Source of the DNA: Begonia masoniana
Lineage: Eukaryota > Streptophyta > Magnoliopsida > Cucurbitales > Begoniaceae
Length of the DNA: 64,000 bases
NCBI GenBank assembly: GCA_022432975.1
Contig: CM039505.1
Location: 23,877,825 to 23,941,824, forward strand
Reading direction: 5' to 3'
In this document: positions 48,757 to 59,671 of the stretch, piece after piece
Position numbering within the stretch: position 1 is the stretch's first letter
How the letters are laid out: every line of letters begins with the position of its first letter
Notes under the pieces: model-generated
Databases searched by the model: none
Told to the model about the DNA's origin: nothing
Seen by the model: the letters and a program-made list of their open reading frames with translations, nothing else
Program-made: the position numbers and the translations under genes

Positions 48757-49894
48757 ATTTTGTCCTCAAAATTTACGTACCTAAACAACTCAGGGTATTT
48801 GACCATCATGTCCTTATGTCGCTCCTAAGTGGCTTCTTCGATGTCGTGATTCTTTCATAATACCTTTACTAGTGGGATCTCTTTTTTTCGTAGACTTTAA
48901 CTGTAGACTCCAAAATCTGCACCGGTTTCTCCTCATATGTCAAGGTCGGTTGGATATCAATATTCACCAGCTCAACCACGTGCGTTGGATCACGTATGCA
49001 CTTCCTCAACATTGATATATGGAAAACATTGTGGACCCCATCCATAGATAAAGGCAGCTGCAACCTGTAAGTCCGTACCTCCAATCCTTGCCAAAATAGG
49101 AAAAGGTCCAACGAACTGCGGATTGAGCTTCCCTTTCTTCCCAAACCGCATAATTCCTTTGAACGGTGAGATCTTCAGAAAAACTTCGTCTCCGATAGCA
49201 AACTTCAAATCCCTTCTTCTTCTATCCGCGTAGCTCTTTTGCCAACTTTGAGCGGTTTCCATCTGTTGTCTAATAATGGCTATCTTCTCAGACATTTGCT
49301 GCAAGTAACTCAGGACCTACAAGTTTGGCTTCACCGACCTCGTCCCAATACAAGGGTGATCTACACCTTCTGTCATAAAGCACCTCATACGGAGCTATAC
49401 CAATGGTCGATTGGTAACTATTGTTATAGGAAAACTCAACTAATGACAGGTATCGGCCCAAGATGTCTGAAACTCGAGCACGCACGCCCTCAACATGTCC
49501 TCGAGTATCTGAATAGTCCGCTCCGATTGTCCATCAGTCTATGGATGGAAAGCCATGCTAAAAGTTAACTTTGTATCCATCAAGCCTTGTAGACTTTTCC
49601 AGAATCTTGAGGTAAACCTCGGATCTCGATCAGAGACAATCGACACAGGAATCCCGTGTAGCCTAATGATCTCATGGACATACAAGTTTGTAAACTGGTT
49701 CATCGAATAGGTCATCTTTACTAGTAGAAAGTGAGCTGATTTCGTCAATCTGTCAACAATGACCCAAATACTATCATGGCCTTTAGTCGTCTTTGGTAAT
49801 CCCACCACAAAGTCCATGATGATGTTTTCCCACTTTCATTCGGGAATCGGTAAAGGTTGAAGAGTAACTCCTGGTCGTTGATGTTCTGCCTTAA

Positions 49895-50308
49895 TGTAAC
49901 GACCCCATTTCCCAGTAAGATATTATCCGCTTTGGGGATTGGGCCGCAGCCCAATATCCTCCCCTCACGGCTTTGTTTGGCGAGAACTTCCAGAAGGTCA
50001 CCCAACCTGGAATTGCTCTCGCCAAAGCACTTTTAACTTTGGAGTTTTTATGGGATCCGTTGCCAATTGTGCTCCAAAACGCGTCTTGCTATTTTGGGAG
50101 GGTCTCTTTACATATGTTTCATTTCCACATATTTTTCCAAGCGATGTGGGATTTTGACGACCCCCATTTCTACGACCGAACCCTCTGGCCCAACCCTCTG
50201 GGATCCACGGAGTTTTAACCCACCTCCGGCCCCAATCGGGCCATAGCCTCTGAGGATCCGCGAAGTATGGGTGGTCCCACCACATTCGTGTCAAGTCGGG
50301 TCATCACA
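49895..50308 (-). repeat. TRIM 3' LTR, 414 bp
   Basis: TGTAACGACCCC to CATCACA on the plus strand; differs from its pair at scattered sites. Confidence 0.95.
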
Positions 50309-50379
50309 ATCACCCCCCCTCAAGGGCCCAACGTCCTCGTTGGCCACATTTCCGGTTGAGTACAGGCTCTGATACCATT

Positions 50380-50793
50380 TGTAACGACCCCATTTCTAGT
50401 AAGATATTGTCTGCTCTGGGGATTGGGCCGCAACCCAATATCCTCCCCTCACGGCTTTGTTTGGCGAGAACTTCCCGGAAGGTCACCCAACCTGGAATTG
50501 CTCTCGCCGAAGAACTTTTAACTTCGGAGTTCTTATGGGATCCGTTGCCAATTGTGCTCCAAAACGCGTCTTGCTATTTTGGGAGGGTCTCTTTACATAT
50601 GTTTCATTTCCACATACTTCCCCAAGCGATGTGGGATTGTGACGACCCAAATTTCTACGACCCAACCCTCCGACCCAACCCTCTGGGATCCGCGGAGTTT
50701 TAACCCACCTCCGGTCCCAACCGGGTTGTAGCCTCTGAGGATCCGCGGAGCATGGGTGGTCCCACCACATACGTGTCAAGTCGGGTCATCACA
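50380..50793 (-). repeat. TRIM 5' LTR, 414 bp
   Basis: Pair of 49895-50308, equal in length. Confidence 0.95.
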
Positions 50794-52419
50794 CTTAACT
50801 TGCTGGCATACCATACATGACTCTACATACTTGGCAACATCCCTCTTCAGATTTGGCCACCAATAAAGCAACTTCAAGTCTTGGTACATCTTGGTATTGC
50901 CTGGATGCACTGAGAAGGAAGACGAGTGTGCTTCAGCCAAAACCAATTTTCGTAACACCTCATCCTTTGGGATGAACCATCGGTCTCTAAATTTCAGAAT
51001 ACCATCCACCAAAGGCTGAACTCAGAAGAATCATCCGTCATTTTTCTCATGATGTCATCTTTTTCCTTTGAATCCTTCTGTTGGGCCTCCTTGATTCTAT
51101 CCAAAATGGTTGGCCGGATGGTCAAATCTACAAACTTTTGAACTTCCACCTTCAAAAGTACAGACATAGCTGACATCGTGGGCTACATTGTCGTCGACAT
51201 CCTGCTTAATGCTTCGGCAACTGCATTGGCCTTACCAGGGTGATATTTAATTTCAAAATCATAGTCTTTAACAAATTCAAGCCAACGTCTTTGCCTCATG
51301 TTTAATTTCTTTTGAGTAAAGAGATATTTCAGACTTTTGTGGTCTGAAAACACTTCCCATTGTTGTCCGTACAGGTAGTGCCTCCAAATCTTCAGTGCAA
51401 AAACCACAGCGGCTAACTCCAAATCGTGAGTGGGGTAAATCCTGCTCATAACTTTTTAGCTGCCTGGAAGTATACACCACGACCTTACCCTCTTGCATCA
51501 ACACACACCCAAGTCCAATCTTAGATGCGTCACAATAAACACTGAATTTTCCTTCTTCCATTGTGAGTGTCAATAAAGGTGCTGTCGTTAACTTCAGTTC
51601 AGCGTCTAGAAGCCCTTTTCACAAGCTTCTGACCTACGAATACTTGATGTCCTTCTTTATTAAACTAGTTAGAGGCTTGGCTATCATCGAAAATCTCTTG
51701 ATAAACTTTCTGTAATAGCCTACCAAACCAAGGAAACTATGAACTTCACTGGCATTCCTCGGTTGTGGCCAATCCTTCACCGCTTGTATTTTAACTGGAT
51801 CAAAAGAAATGCCTTCTGCAGAGATGACGTGACCTAAAAAGTTGACTCTATCTAGCCAAAACTCGCACTTAGAGAATTTGGCATACAACTGTTGCTGCTT
51901 TAGAGTTGTCAAAACAATCTTCAGGTGTTCTACATGTTCGTCCTTAGTTCAAGAATAAATCACAATGTCATCTATAAATACAATCACAAACTTGTCCAAA
52001 TACTCCCGAAACACTCAGTTCATTAAATTCATGAAAGCTGCGGGTGCATTCGTTAGTCCAAAGGACATCACAAGAAATTTGTAATGCCTGTACCGGGTTC
52101 TGAACACTTTCTTTGGCACATCCTCTGCTCTGACCTTTAGTTGGTAATAGCCTGAGCATAGGTCAATCTTCGAAAATACTTTGCCTCCTTAAAGTTGGTC
52201 AAACAGATTGTCAATTTGAGGCAAGGGGTATTTATTCTTGATCGTCAGTTTGTTCAACTCCCTGTAATCTATGCACATTCTAAGAGACTCGTCCTTCTTT
52301 TTAACGAATAGAACAGGCACACCCCAGGGAGAACAACTAGGGCGTACGAAACCCTTTTCTACTAACTCCTGTAATTGAGTTTTTAGTTCCTTCAGTTCAA
52401 CGGGTGCCATACAATAGGG

Positions 52420-55016
52420 TGTAACGACCCGAGGAGGACCGTCACGAAATTCTTGACCTTACTTAAACTTAAATTCATTTTTGTACTCTTTTTTTTTTTG
52501 AAAACGTAACTTTAATGAAGTGCATAGCATCTGCCGGCGAGCCATGCAAGCACTTCAGCCAATCGCTAAACGACAAGCTTAGAGTTCACATCTTCCGGTG
52601 AGCATGAGCTTAACACGTGACCCATTAAAACTCGCTCGGTGGTGGACATCTACCGATGAACACGTGCAGCTCTCGTGTTCATTAAAACCTCATCCGGTAG
52701 GGGACATCTACTGGTGGACACGTGACTCTCTCGTGCTTCATTAAATTTACTCGTGTGATATACTTCTTCCGGTAGAGAATTACACTACCTATACCGGTCA
52801 CTAGGCGACAAAATAACATCTTTGTCTTCCGGTAGAGAATTACACTACCTCTACCGGTCACTAGACGACAAAATAGCGTTTTCTTCTTCCGATGACGTCA
52901 GCCGGGAGACAACCATTTTCCTCTTCCGATGACGTCAGCCGGAAGGCAAACCCATACAACTTCCATCACATTTCTCCTGCCGATGACGTCAGCCGGAAGA
53001 CAACAATTCTCCTCTTCCGATGACGTCAGCCGGAAGACAACCATTTTTCCCTTCCGATGACGTCAGCCGGAAGGCAAACTCATACAACTTCTATCACACT
53101 TCTCCTGCCGATGACGTCAGCCGGAAGACAACAATTCTCCTCTTCCGATGACGTCAGCCGGAAGACAACCATCTTTCCCCTTCCGATGACGTCAGCCGGA
53201 AGGCAAACTCATACAACTTCTATCACACTTCTCCTGCCGATGACGTCAGCCGGAAGACAACAATTTTTCCTCCAGCGTCCCTCGGCAGAAGACATCCTGG
53301 CTTTTCTCAGACTTAGATTTTAGATAACATAAACTTCATAGCCTCAATCTTAATAACCAGGACTCAAGCGGAATGAACCATAAACTTACTAGAACTCATA
53401 CAGCGAAAGACTTAATAATTCATTTCATATCCTCATAAATATCCTCAGATTCAGTACTCATACCAGACAAACTCAGAACTCAATAATTCGAAAGTAAAGT
53501 CATCATACTTAGACTTCCATAATCATAAACATTACTACTTAAACTTCAGAACTTATAAACATCCTTAAATCATAAAACGTTAACCAGGGTTACTCATTTG
53601 CCATCCAGCCACAGATTTCACACTGATCACCTCCAGCAACCTAGCTCAGACATTTTCATCAACTTTGAATTCCTCACCTGATATTTCTTCACCTACATCA
53701 TAAGGTGTAACTGTAAGCCTAAGGCTTAGTAAGGAATGCAAACTATTATGAGTTCATGAATGCATAACTTGGAGAAAAACATGCTCATAAGTCTTTTCTT
53801 TTCATGTACTTATCTTAATCATCATTCATAATCGTATCTCGTATTCATTGTTCATAATCATCATTCGTAGACATGCTCATATTCATCATTCCTTTCATCA
53901 TTCATATTCTTCATTACATTATGTGGTTTAAGGGAGGATTTGTGCCGGTAAAGGGGGTTCGACAGTGAGTTTGATCATGGTCCCTACTGCGGGTCGTATT
54001 CATATGTCCTACTGCGGACTGTGACATACGCCGAACCACCCCCAACCCTCACTTAACCACGTTGCATAAGTTTTATCTTCTTACCTTATTCATGAGAAAA
54101 CATATTTCAAAACATTTTCATATGCTTGAGAAGTAAAACATGATGCATAACATAAATGCACTTAATCATCGAACTAAGACAGGGGAGTACATGAGAATAA
54201 CAGAACCATATCCATCGACATTTCATCAAACATATAGCAGACAATGTTCACTAAATCTAACTTAATCCTTTGATGTAGGGCCCTATTGGCCGGAAACTTA
54301 ATACATTCACTTACCTGGATTCCTTAGCAACTTGGATCACTTTCTCTTCAACTTCTTCACCTAACACATTTCACATTACAGTAGTTAAATAAAATCCTAA
54401 AAGTTCTAATCATAGGTCATCCTAGAATCTAATAGCTAGAGTCATCTCCGAATCCTTAGTCTAAAGCTCTGTGCAGAATCTGAAATCCAAAATAGAACAA
54501 AGAGGTTCTACTATTGATTAAATCTGAGTTAGGTTACTTAAAATGACCAGAATCTATTCGGGTTGACATTACTACTCTCGGATTCTAAAATGTTCTAAAA
54601 CGGCATGGCCATTGATAAACTCCAAGTTCAGATGCTGAGCTGAAAACAGAGCTGATAAACTAACAGATAGCTACATTGTCTATTGCATACCTCGGGTACG
54701 AACTTGCAGAGAAAATGCAGGCTGAAAATAGTCGTCAGTGAGGGAGAACGCCGGTAACAGAGAGCAGGAGCTCGGGAGAGAAGAAATCGCCGAGAGAAGG
54801 GGTGTCGGCTACAGTGAGGTTTAAATGAGATTTAAGGTTTCCTTTTTCTATTTATACTTAATCCATCAATCTTAATTACAATTCTGCCACCCAACCTAGT
54901 TTTACTCAACTTGTAATAAATTTGTCTTAACATCAAATTTAAATCATAAAGGTTAAATAAAAGGGTGATAAATAAAATGGTCAGAAAATCACCTGGCCGA
55001 AATGTCGGGTGTTACA
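52420..55016 (-). mobile_element. S4: solo LTR, 2597 bp, target duplication TAGGG
   Basis: On the plus strand TGTAACGACCCGAGG to GGGTGTTACA, with TAGGG at 52415-52419 and 55017-55021. The minus strand carries TATAAATAG (54848-54856), a donor GAG/GTATGC near 54690, the 46-nt segment 54315-54360 and the GATGTAG block near 53700. It is the same subfamily as S3, in opposite orientation. Confidence 0.95.
52884..53262. repeat. Nine GATGACGTCAGCCGG units in a 128-bp higher-order repeat (S4)
   Basis: Nine exact copies of the 15-mer, each flanked by TTCC or TGCC and GGAAG. Three successive units with different spacers make a larger unit of 128-129 bp, present about three times. Each copy contains the palindrome TGACGTCA. 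Confidence 0.92.
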
Positions 55017-55624
55017 TAGGGATTCTTGGACACTGGTGAGGCTTCAAGGTAAGTATCGATCACAAACTCGATTTCCCTATCAGGCAGTAACCTTGGTAGG
55101 TCGTCCAAGAATACCTCAGAAAACTCCTGAACCATAGGAATATCTTGGAGCTTAAGCTCGTTCTTCCCTCGTACATCTAGTACACTGGCTAGAAAACCCA
55201 TACATCCATTTTTCAACAACTGTTGGGCTCCCATCGGAGATATAACTGGCATCTTGCTTGCTTTTGGAATAGCTTGGAAGGAATACCGATCTCCATTTGG
55301 GGGTCGGAATTTCACTAGTCCAGACCTACAACTAATTGTGGCGTAGTGTCTGAATAGCCAATCCATCCCCAAGATAACTTCGTACCATTTCATGTCGATT
55401 ATGATCAGTTCCACATATAACTTCTTATTTCCTACTGATACAATGTCACCCTTTACTACTTGATCTGAGTGCAAGAGACTCACTCGACGGTAACTTAACG
55501 CTATACAACTTATCAGCAGGTAGGAACCATAGATTATTCTTGCCTACAAACGCAGTTGCTACAAATGAGTGAGTAGCACCTATGTCTATACGCGGGTTCA
55601 ACACAGATCAAAATCCTACCTGTT

Positions 55625-56669
55625 ATGACCGTGTGCTGCACTGCATCTTCATCTTCCATCAGGGAAAAGACTTTAGGCGCCACCCTTGCCCAGTTTGCAT
55701 CCGGCGACATAAGACAATCTCTAATTAGATGGCCAACTTTGTCGCACCTGAAACATCGACTTGTGTAAAGCTTGCATTCGCAATAGTGATTCCTCTGGCA
55801 GATGGAACACAGTGGAGCTTGAGGAGCTTGAGGAGCTCGAGGAGCCCCTTGAGGTTGCATACCTTTTCCTTGGTCGTCGTTGGGGTTATAGGGTCTTTTA
55901 ACACCTCTTTGTTGTTGCTGCCAACCCCCTTTGTTCTGCTGTGGTTGAGGCTGAGCCTCTCTGATAAACTTCCTTGGCGGCTCCCGTTATCTCTGCACCG
56001 CTATCTCTACCTCTTCCAGTTCCAAGGCCTTAGTTGCCACATCAGAATAAGGTATGTTATAGATCCCGGCGGTCTTCACTCCCCTGAAAAGGTCTGGCTT
56101 CAACCCTTGAACAAATTGGTGAATCTTGTCTTCTTCGTTACCCACCAAACGGGGCGCGAACTAGGACAATGCTTCAAACTTACAAATGTAATCCACCACA
56201 GAACCGTTTTGGCTGCAACTGCATAAACTCCATCTTTTTGCTAGCCCGAACCGCCCGGCTGAAATACTTGTCAAAGAAAGCCATCTTGAACCATGCCCAA
56301 GTCATAGTTTCCATATTAGTAGTGCTCTGAATTGAGTCCCACCAATGCCTCGCATCTAGTGCAAGGTGGAAAACAGCACATGTGATCTTATCCTCCTCAT
56401 CAACCTTGGCATACTTGAACATGTCCTCAATTGTCCGAATCCATTCCTCAGTATGAATAAGATCTGAAACTTGTCCGTTAAATGTCGGAGGTTGAAGTCC
56501 GACGAAATCGCTCGCCACTTTGGTCATGGTTTGCACTTGAACTAGAGTTCTCTTGCTCCTCTCTAGCCACTAGTCGCTCAATCTGACGGGATTGGCGGTG
56601 AACCAATTCCGTTAGTTGAGCAATTGTGTTACTTTCCTCATTGACTCCTTCACGTTGTCCCCTTACCAT
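55625..56669 (-). pseudogene. T4 gag (broken)
   Basis: The ATG is at 56667-56669 (MVRGQREGVNEESNTIAQL). The core is EEWIRTIEDMFKYAKVDEED and RHWWDSIQ, with frameshifts near 56490 and 56200. The zinc knuckle [14 protein letters not shown] at 55714-55755 is intact. Closest to T1 gag. Confidence 0.88.
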
Positions 56670-56679
56670 CTTGTCAATC

Positions 56680-56740
56680 CTAAACACATCATAGACACAA
56701 CTTAACTTTAAATGACATTACTAAAATCGTAAACACTTAC
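56680..56740 (-). other. Candidate 61-nt leader intron of T4
   Basis: The minus strand reads ACTT then GTAAGTGTT, ending TGTGTTTAG then GATT, ten bases before the ATG. Confidence 0.45.
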
Positions 56741-56812
56741 AAGTGTTGGAGTGTACTCATGCGGCGATTTGTGTTGGTAGGCAGTCTGTAGAACCGATTT
56801 TAAAACTCGGGT

Positions 56813-56823
56813 GCTCTGATACC
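56813..56823 (-). other. T4 primer-binding site
   Basis: The minus strand reads GGTATCAGAGC, six bases from the LTR. Confidence 0.8.
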
Positions 56824-56829
56824 CCAAGT

Positions 56830-59287
56830 TGTCACGACCCAAAACCCAACGGGTCGCGACTTACATAATCGTGTTCGTGTTCTTATTCTTGACTCGTATA
56901 TTTTTTTTTAAAACATAAAACATAAAAGAAAGAACTACTCGGAAGAAACTCTACTAAAACGATTGAGAACCATGTTTAATACTTGTTTGAAATCCCTTGA
57001 AAATAAATTAAAACATTGATAGGAATTGAAGAAGAAATAAGAGAAAGGATATTCTCGGTTTTAAGGGAAAAGAAAAGGGGCAGAAAAGGAAAATCATAAG
57101 GGGGCGATCGATCGGCCAAAACAGCCGATCGTTCGCCCTATCAAAAATTTGCACAGCCGATCGATCGGCCAATTCCGCCGATCGTTCGGCTAGCTCTCTG
57201 GTCTTGGAACTTCACAAACATAAGTTGCCGATTGATCGCTCTTTTTTGCCGATCGATCGGTAACCTCTCGGCCTTCATCATTTTGCCAAACAAACTAAGC
57301 CGATCGATCGCCCCTCTGGCCGATCGATCGGCTTCCCCTCTGGGATCCTTCACCTGCGAACTCTTCTTCTTTTTTTTTAAAACTGAAAATATACAAACGT
57401 CTTATTAAACTCCTTCCAATTTCATCAAACTAAAAATCAATTCAAACCATTCAAACGTGAAACTTTAAATCCCTAAACCATCCATCATCAAAAACCATAC
57501 GAGAATAAAACGTTTAGACTGTAGCGAAAGACAAAACGGGTGAAAATCTCTTAGTCATGAATTCATCTTAAAAATCAAAAGGAAAACCATCAACTAACCT
57601 AATACTTGCCATCATATGAAAATCCTATGAAAATCCTATGAAAATCTTATGAAAATCCCTTTCTACCTATATTCCATAACGTAAACTTTTACCAAAACTT
57701 GCTAGGGGCACCACCCTCGGGTCAAATCGCCGCCCAACCACAAAATCCAGCTATGAGCACCATCTAGTAACCCGACTTAAACTTCATCGTTAGGTATGAG
57801 GTCCTCACCTTCAAATTCGTCACCTACATCAAAAGGTTTAAACTATAAGCCTAATGCTTAGTAAGGAATGTAAACATATACGTGAATGATCATATATGCA
57901 TGTATCGTAAAAATCATGTTCGAAATCTCATTTATATTCCACTTGTCTTAGGTTAAGGGGCACGAGGAAGTGGCAAGGGAATCGTGATCGTGATCCTCTC
58001 TGACAATAACCGTAACGACCAGCCCAGCCCACACAGTAGTAGGATTCGCGAACTAACCGTGCAGTGTCAACCCGGCCCCCACCAGCGGGAGGATCCATGA
58101 GTCTTCCTGCCAGTCCAGCCCCCACCAGCAGGAGGATCCGCGAACCGTACACATAATCTCAAGAACAAAATCATGGCCAATTAACCTCGTCCCACGCCTA
58201 ACCATTTACATACATTTCATAAGTCTTATCTTATTAACTCAAATCATATGCATAAAATGTTTTCATGTGCTTTTGGAGAAAACCATGATGCATGAACGTG
58301 ATTGCACATAGGGACGTAAGAACACTATACAATGAGAAACAAGTCATCCAAGATTCATCATATCATAATCCCGACAAGCCATATTCATCAAACAGTCATA
58401 AATGCTAAACTCTAGTACCCTCGTGATGTAGGGCCCCAACGGCTGACATCCTAACACACTCACTTACCTGAGCTCCTTTAGCAACGTCGTGCCTTCACTT
58501 TATGCCCTCTTCACCTAGAACATTTCATATTTCGATGTTAAAAATCAATCCTAAATAATCTAAATTCGAAACTAGCAAAATCCTAGCTAAGGAAGTTTCT
58601 TAAAACTCCAACTTATCTCGATCGGGCATTTTATCGAACACCTTGTGTACACAACATAACCTTCCCCACATCAATGGCATTTACTCATTCCAATCACCAA
58701 CATTAACTCTATTTATCAAATAATCACCATCATTTTATCCTAACTACTTCAATAGCAATAAATGTATCATCAATGAGCATTAAAACGCAACACCATCGAT
58801 TTCTAATTAAAATCCAATAAATCTCAACCCTAAATCAATAATCTCAACAAATAAATCATCTAATACTCACCTAGGGTTTGAATCTTGAAGAAAACAGAAG
58901 AAGGAATCGGTCGTTGATGGAGGAATCGACGACTGGTTGAGAGGGAACGCTGAAGAGGAATGAAAATATTGAGGGAGAAGAGGAGAGTCGGCTGAAGAGG
59001 AAAGAAAATGTGGGGGAGGGAAGGATTTTAGGTTTTTAATAAATTTTAACCTATAAAATTACCTTATTGCCCTTCCTACATTTACTTAATTCCATTAATT
59101 AACCTATGATTTGATTTTCTCCAAAATGATCTTAACCCACTAAAATTTTAATAAATCCTTGTGGTTCCAATAAAACTTCATATTCGCGAAACGGGCCTAA
59201 TTTAATATTTTACGGATTAAAACACTATACGGCGAAGAACCGGAGGTCTAGAGACAAAATTCATAACCCAAAAATCCGGGTGTTACA
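56830..59287 (-). repeat. T4 5' LTR, 2458 bp
   Basis: Pair of 46393-48743. It carries the hairpin array (57098-57335), the 47-nt segment (58468-58514) and a donor CCTAG/GTGAGT near 58870. It has an extra GC-rich repeated stretch near 58070-58140 not found in the 3' LTR. Confidence 0.93.
57098..57335. repeat. GATCGATCGGCC hairpin array in T4 5' LTR
   Basis: At least six GCCGATCGATCGGC-type self-complementary units, for example AGCCGATCGATCGGC facing GCCGATCGTTCGGCT. Confidence 0.88.
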
Positions 59288-59602
59288 CAAATTCTTGTTA
59301 GCACCACGCCTAGCGTGTTAATTATCCAAGTCTTTATCCTGGGATTCCTCCACAACCAAGTCACCAAAATTGTTTCTCCTCCTTGGACCATCGGGCTTCC
59401 TTCTCGGTAAAGGGCTTTGAGGACCCCTCACACCATCATTCCTCATTTCCATGATCCATTGGTTTATGTTATCAAGCTTATGGTTCAGGTCATCAATTTG
59501 TCCTTGGTAGCTAGTTTCACTAACACTCAGGTTAGGAGCCACGTGTGGTTGGTCACTAGTGTCTTGGTTTTGGTTAAGGGTAGCACCACTTCTTGTCATC
59601 AT
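59288..59602 (-). pseudogene. Chromovirus A gag, N-terminal part
   Basis: The minus strand starts MMTRSGATLNQNQDTSDQPH, with a Leu/Gln-rich region and an Arg-rich RRKPDGPRRRNNF. A stop occurs at DKDLDN near 59318. The frame then meets T4's insertion site, beyond which 46392 continues gag. Confidence 0.75.
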
Positions 59603-59656
59603 TTAATCCCAACTAAACTACTTCAAAACACAGCAAAATAATCAAGGACACAACAT

Positions 59657-59669
59657 GGCTCTGATACCA
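59657..59669 (-). other. Chromovirus A primer-binding site
   Basis: The minus strand reads TGGTATCAGAGCC, two bases from the LTR. Confidence 0.85.
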
Positions 59670-59671
59670 AA

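Larger units (their letters stand above)
49895..50793 (-). mobile_element. TRIM: complete miniature LTR retrotransposon, 899 bp, target duplication CTTAA
   Basis: Two LTRs of exactly 414 bp (49895-50308 and 50380-50793) enclose 71 bp. On the minus strand the order is LTR, two bases, primer site TGGTATCAGAGCC (50365-50377), a short spacer, polypurine tract AGGGGGGGTG (50311-50320), LTR. CTTAA stands at 49890-49894 and 50794-50798, and T4 integrase is continuous across it. No coding capacity, so it depends on proteins in trans. Its coding-sense 3' LTR end, GGGGTCGTTACA, is the same as in S1 and T3. Confidence 0.95.
48760..55624 (-). pseudogene. T4 pol (broken; split by TRIM and S4)
   Basis: On the minus strand: protease region 55100-55624, frameshifted before the active site; RT N-terminus 55017-55100 and, after S4, from 52414 ([12 protein letters not shown]) with an intact FIDD box near 51970 but flanking frameshifts; RNase H ([10 protein letters not shown], about 51520); integrase finger 50800-51000 (CMVCQQVK), cut by the TRIM; core 49420-49817 (MDFVVGLPKTTKGHDS, SDRDPRF); chromodomain near 48800-48860, where two Trp codons have become TGA and TAG. 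The final stop is lost. Not functional. Confidence 0.9.
46393..59287 (-). mobile_element. T4: Tekay/Del-like retrotransposon in chromovirus A gag, target duplication CAAAT
   Basis: Both LTRs are present (46393-48743 and 56830-59287), with CAAAT at 46388-46392 and 59288-59292. The minus-strand order is 5' LTR, primer site, gag, protease, RT, RNase H, integrase, polypurine tract, 3' LTR. It is interrupted by S4 in the RT and by a TRIM in the integrase. Confidence 0.95.

Noticed and set aside
52884..53262. CRISPR-like repeat-spacer array
   Set aside because: Repeats with recurring, not unique, spacers inside a plant LTR; it is a higher-order tandem repeat.
53057..53323. 88-codon ORF with repeated TSAGRQTHTTSITLLLP
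   Set aside because: Translation of the tandem TGACGTCA array in S4, on the non-coding strand of the LTR.
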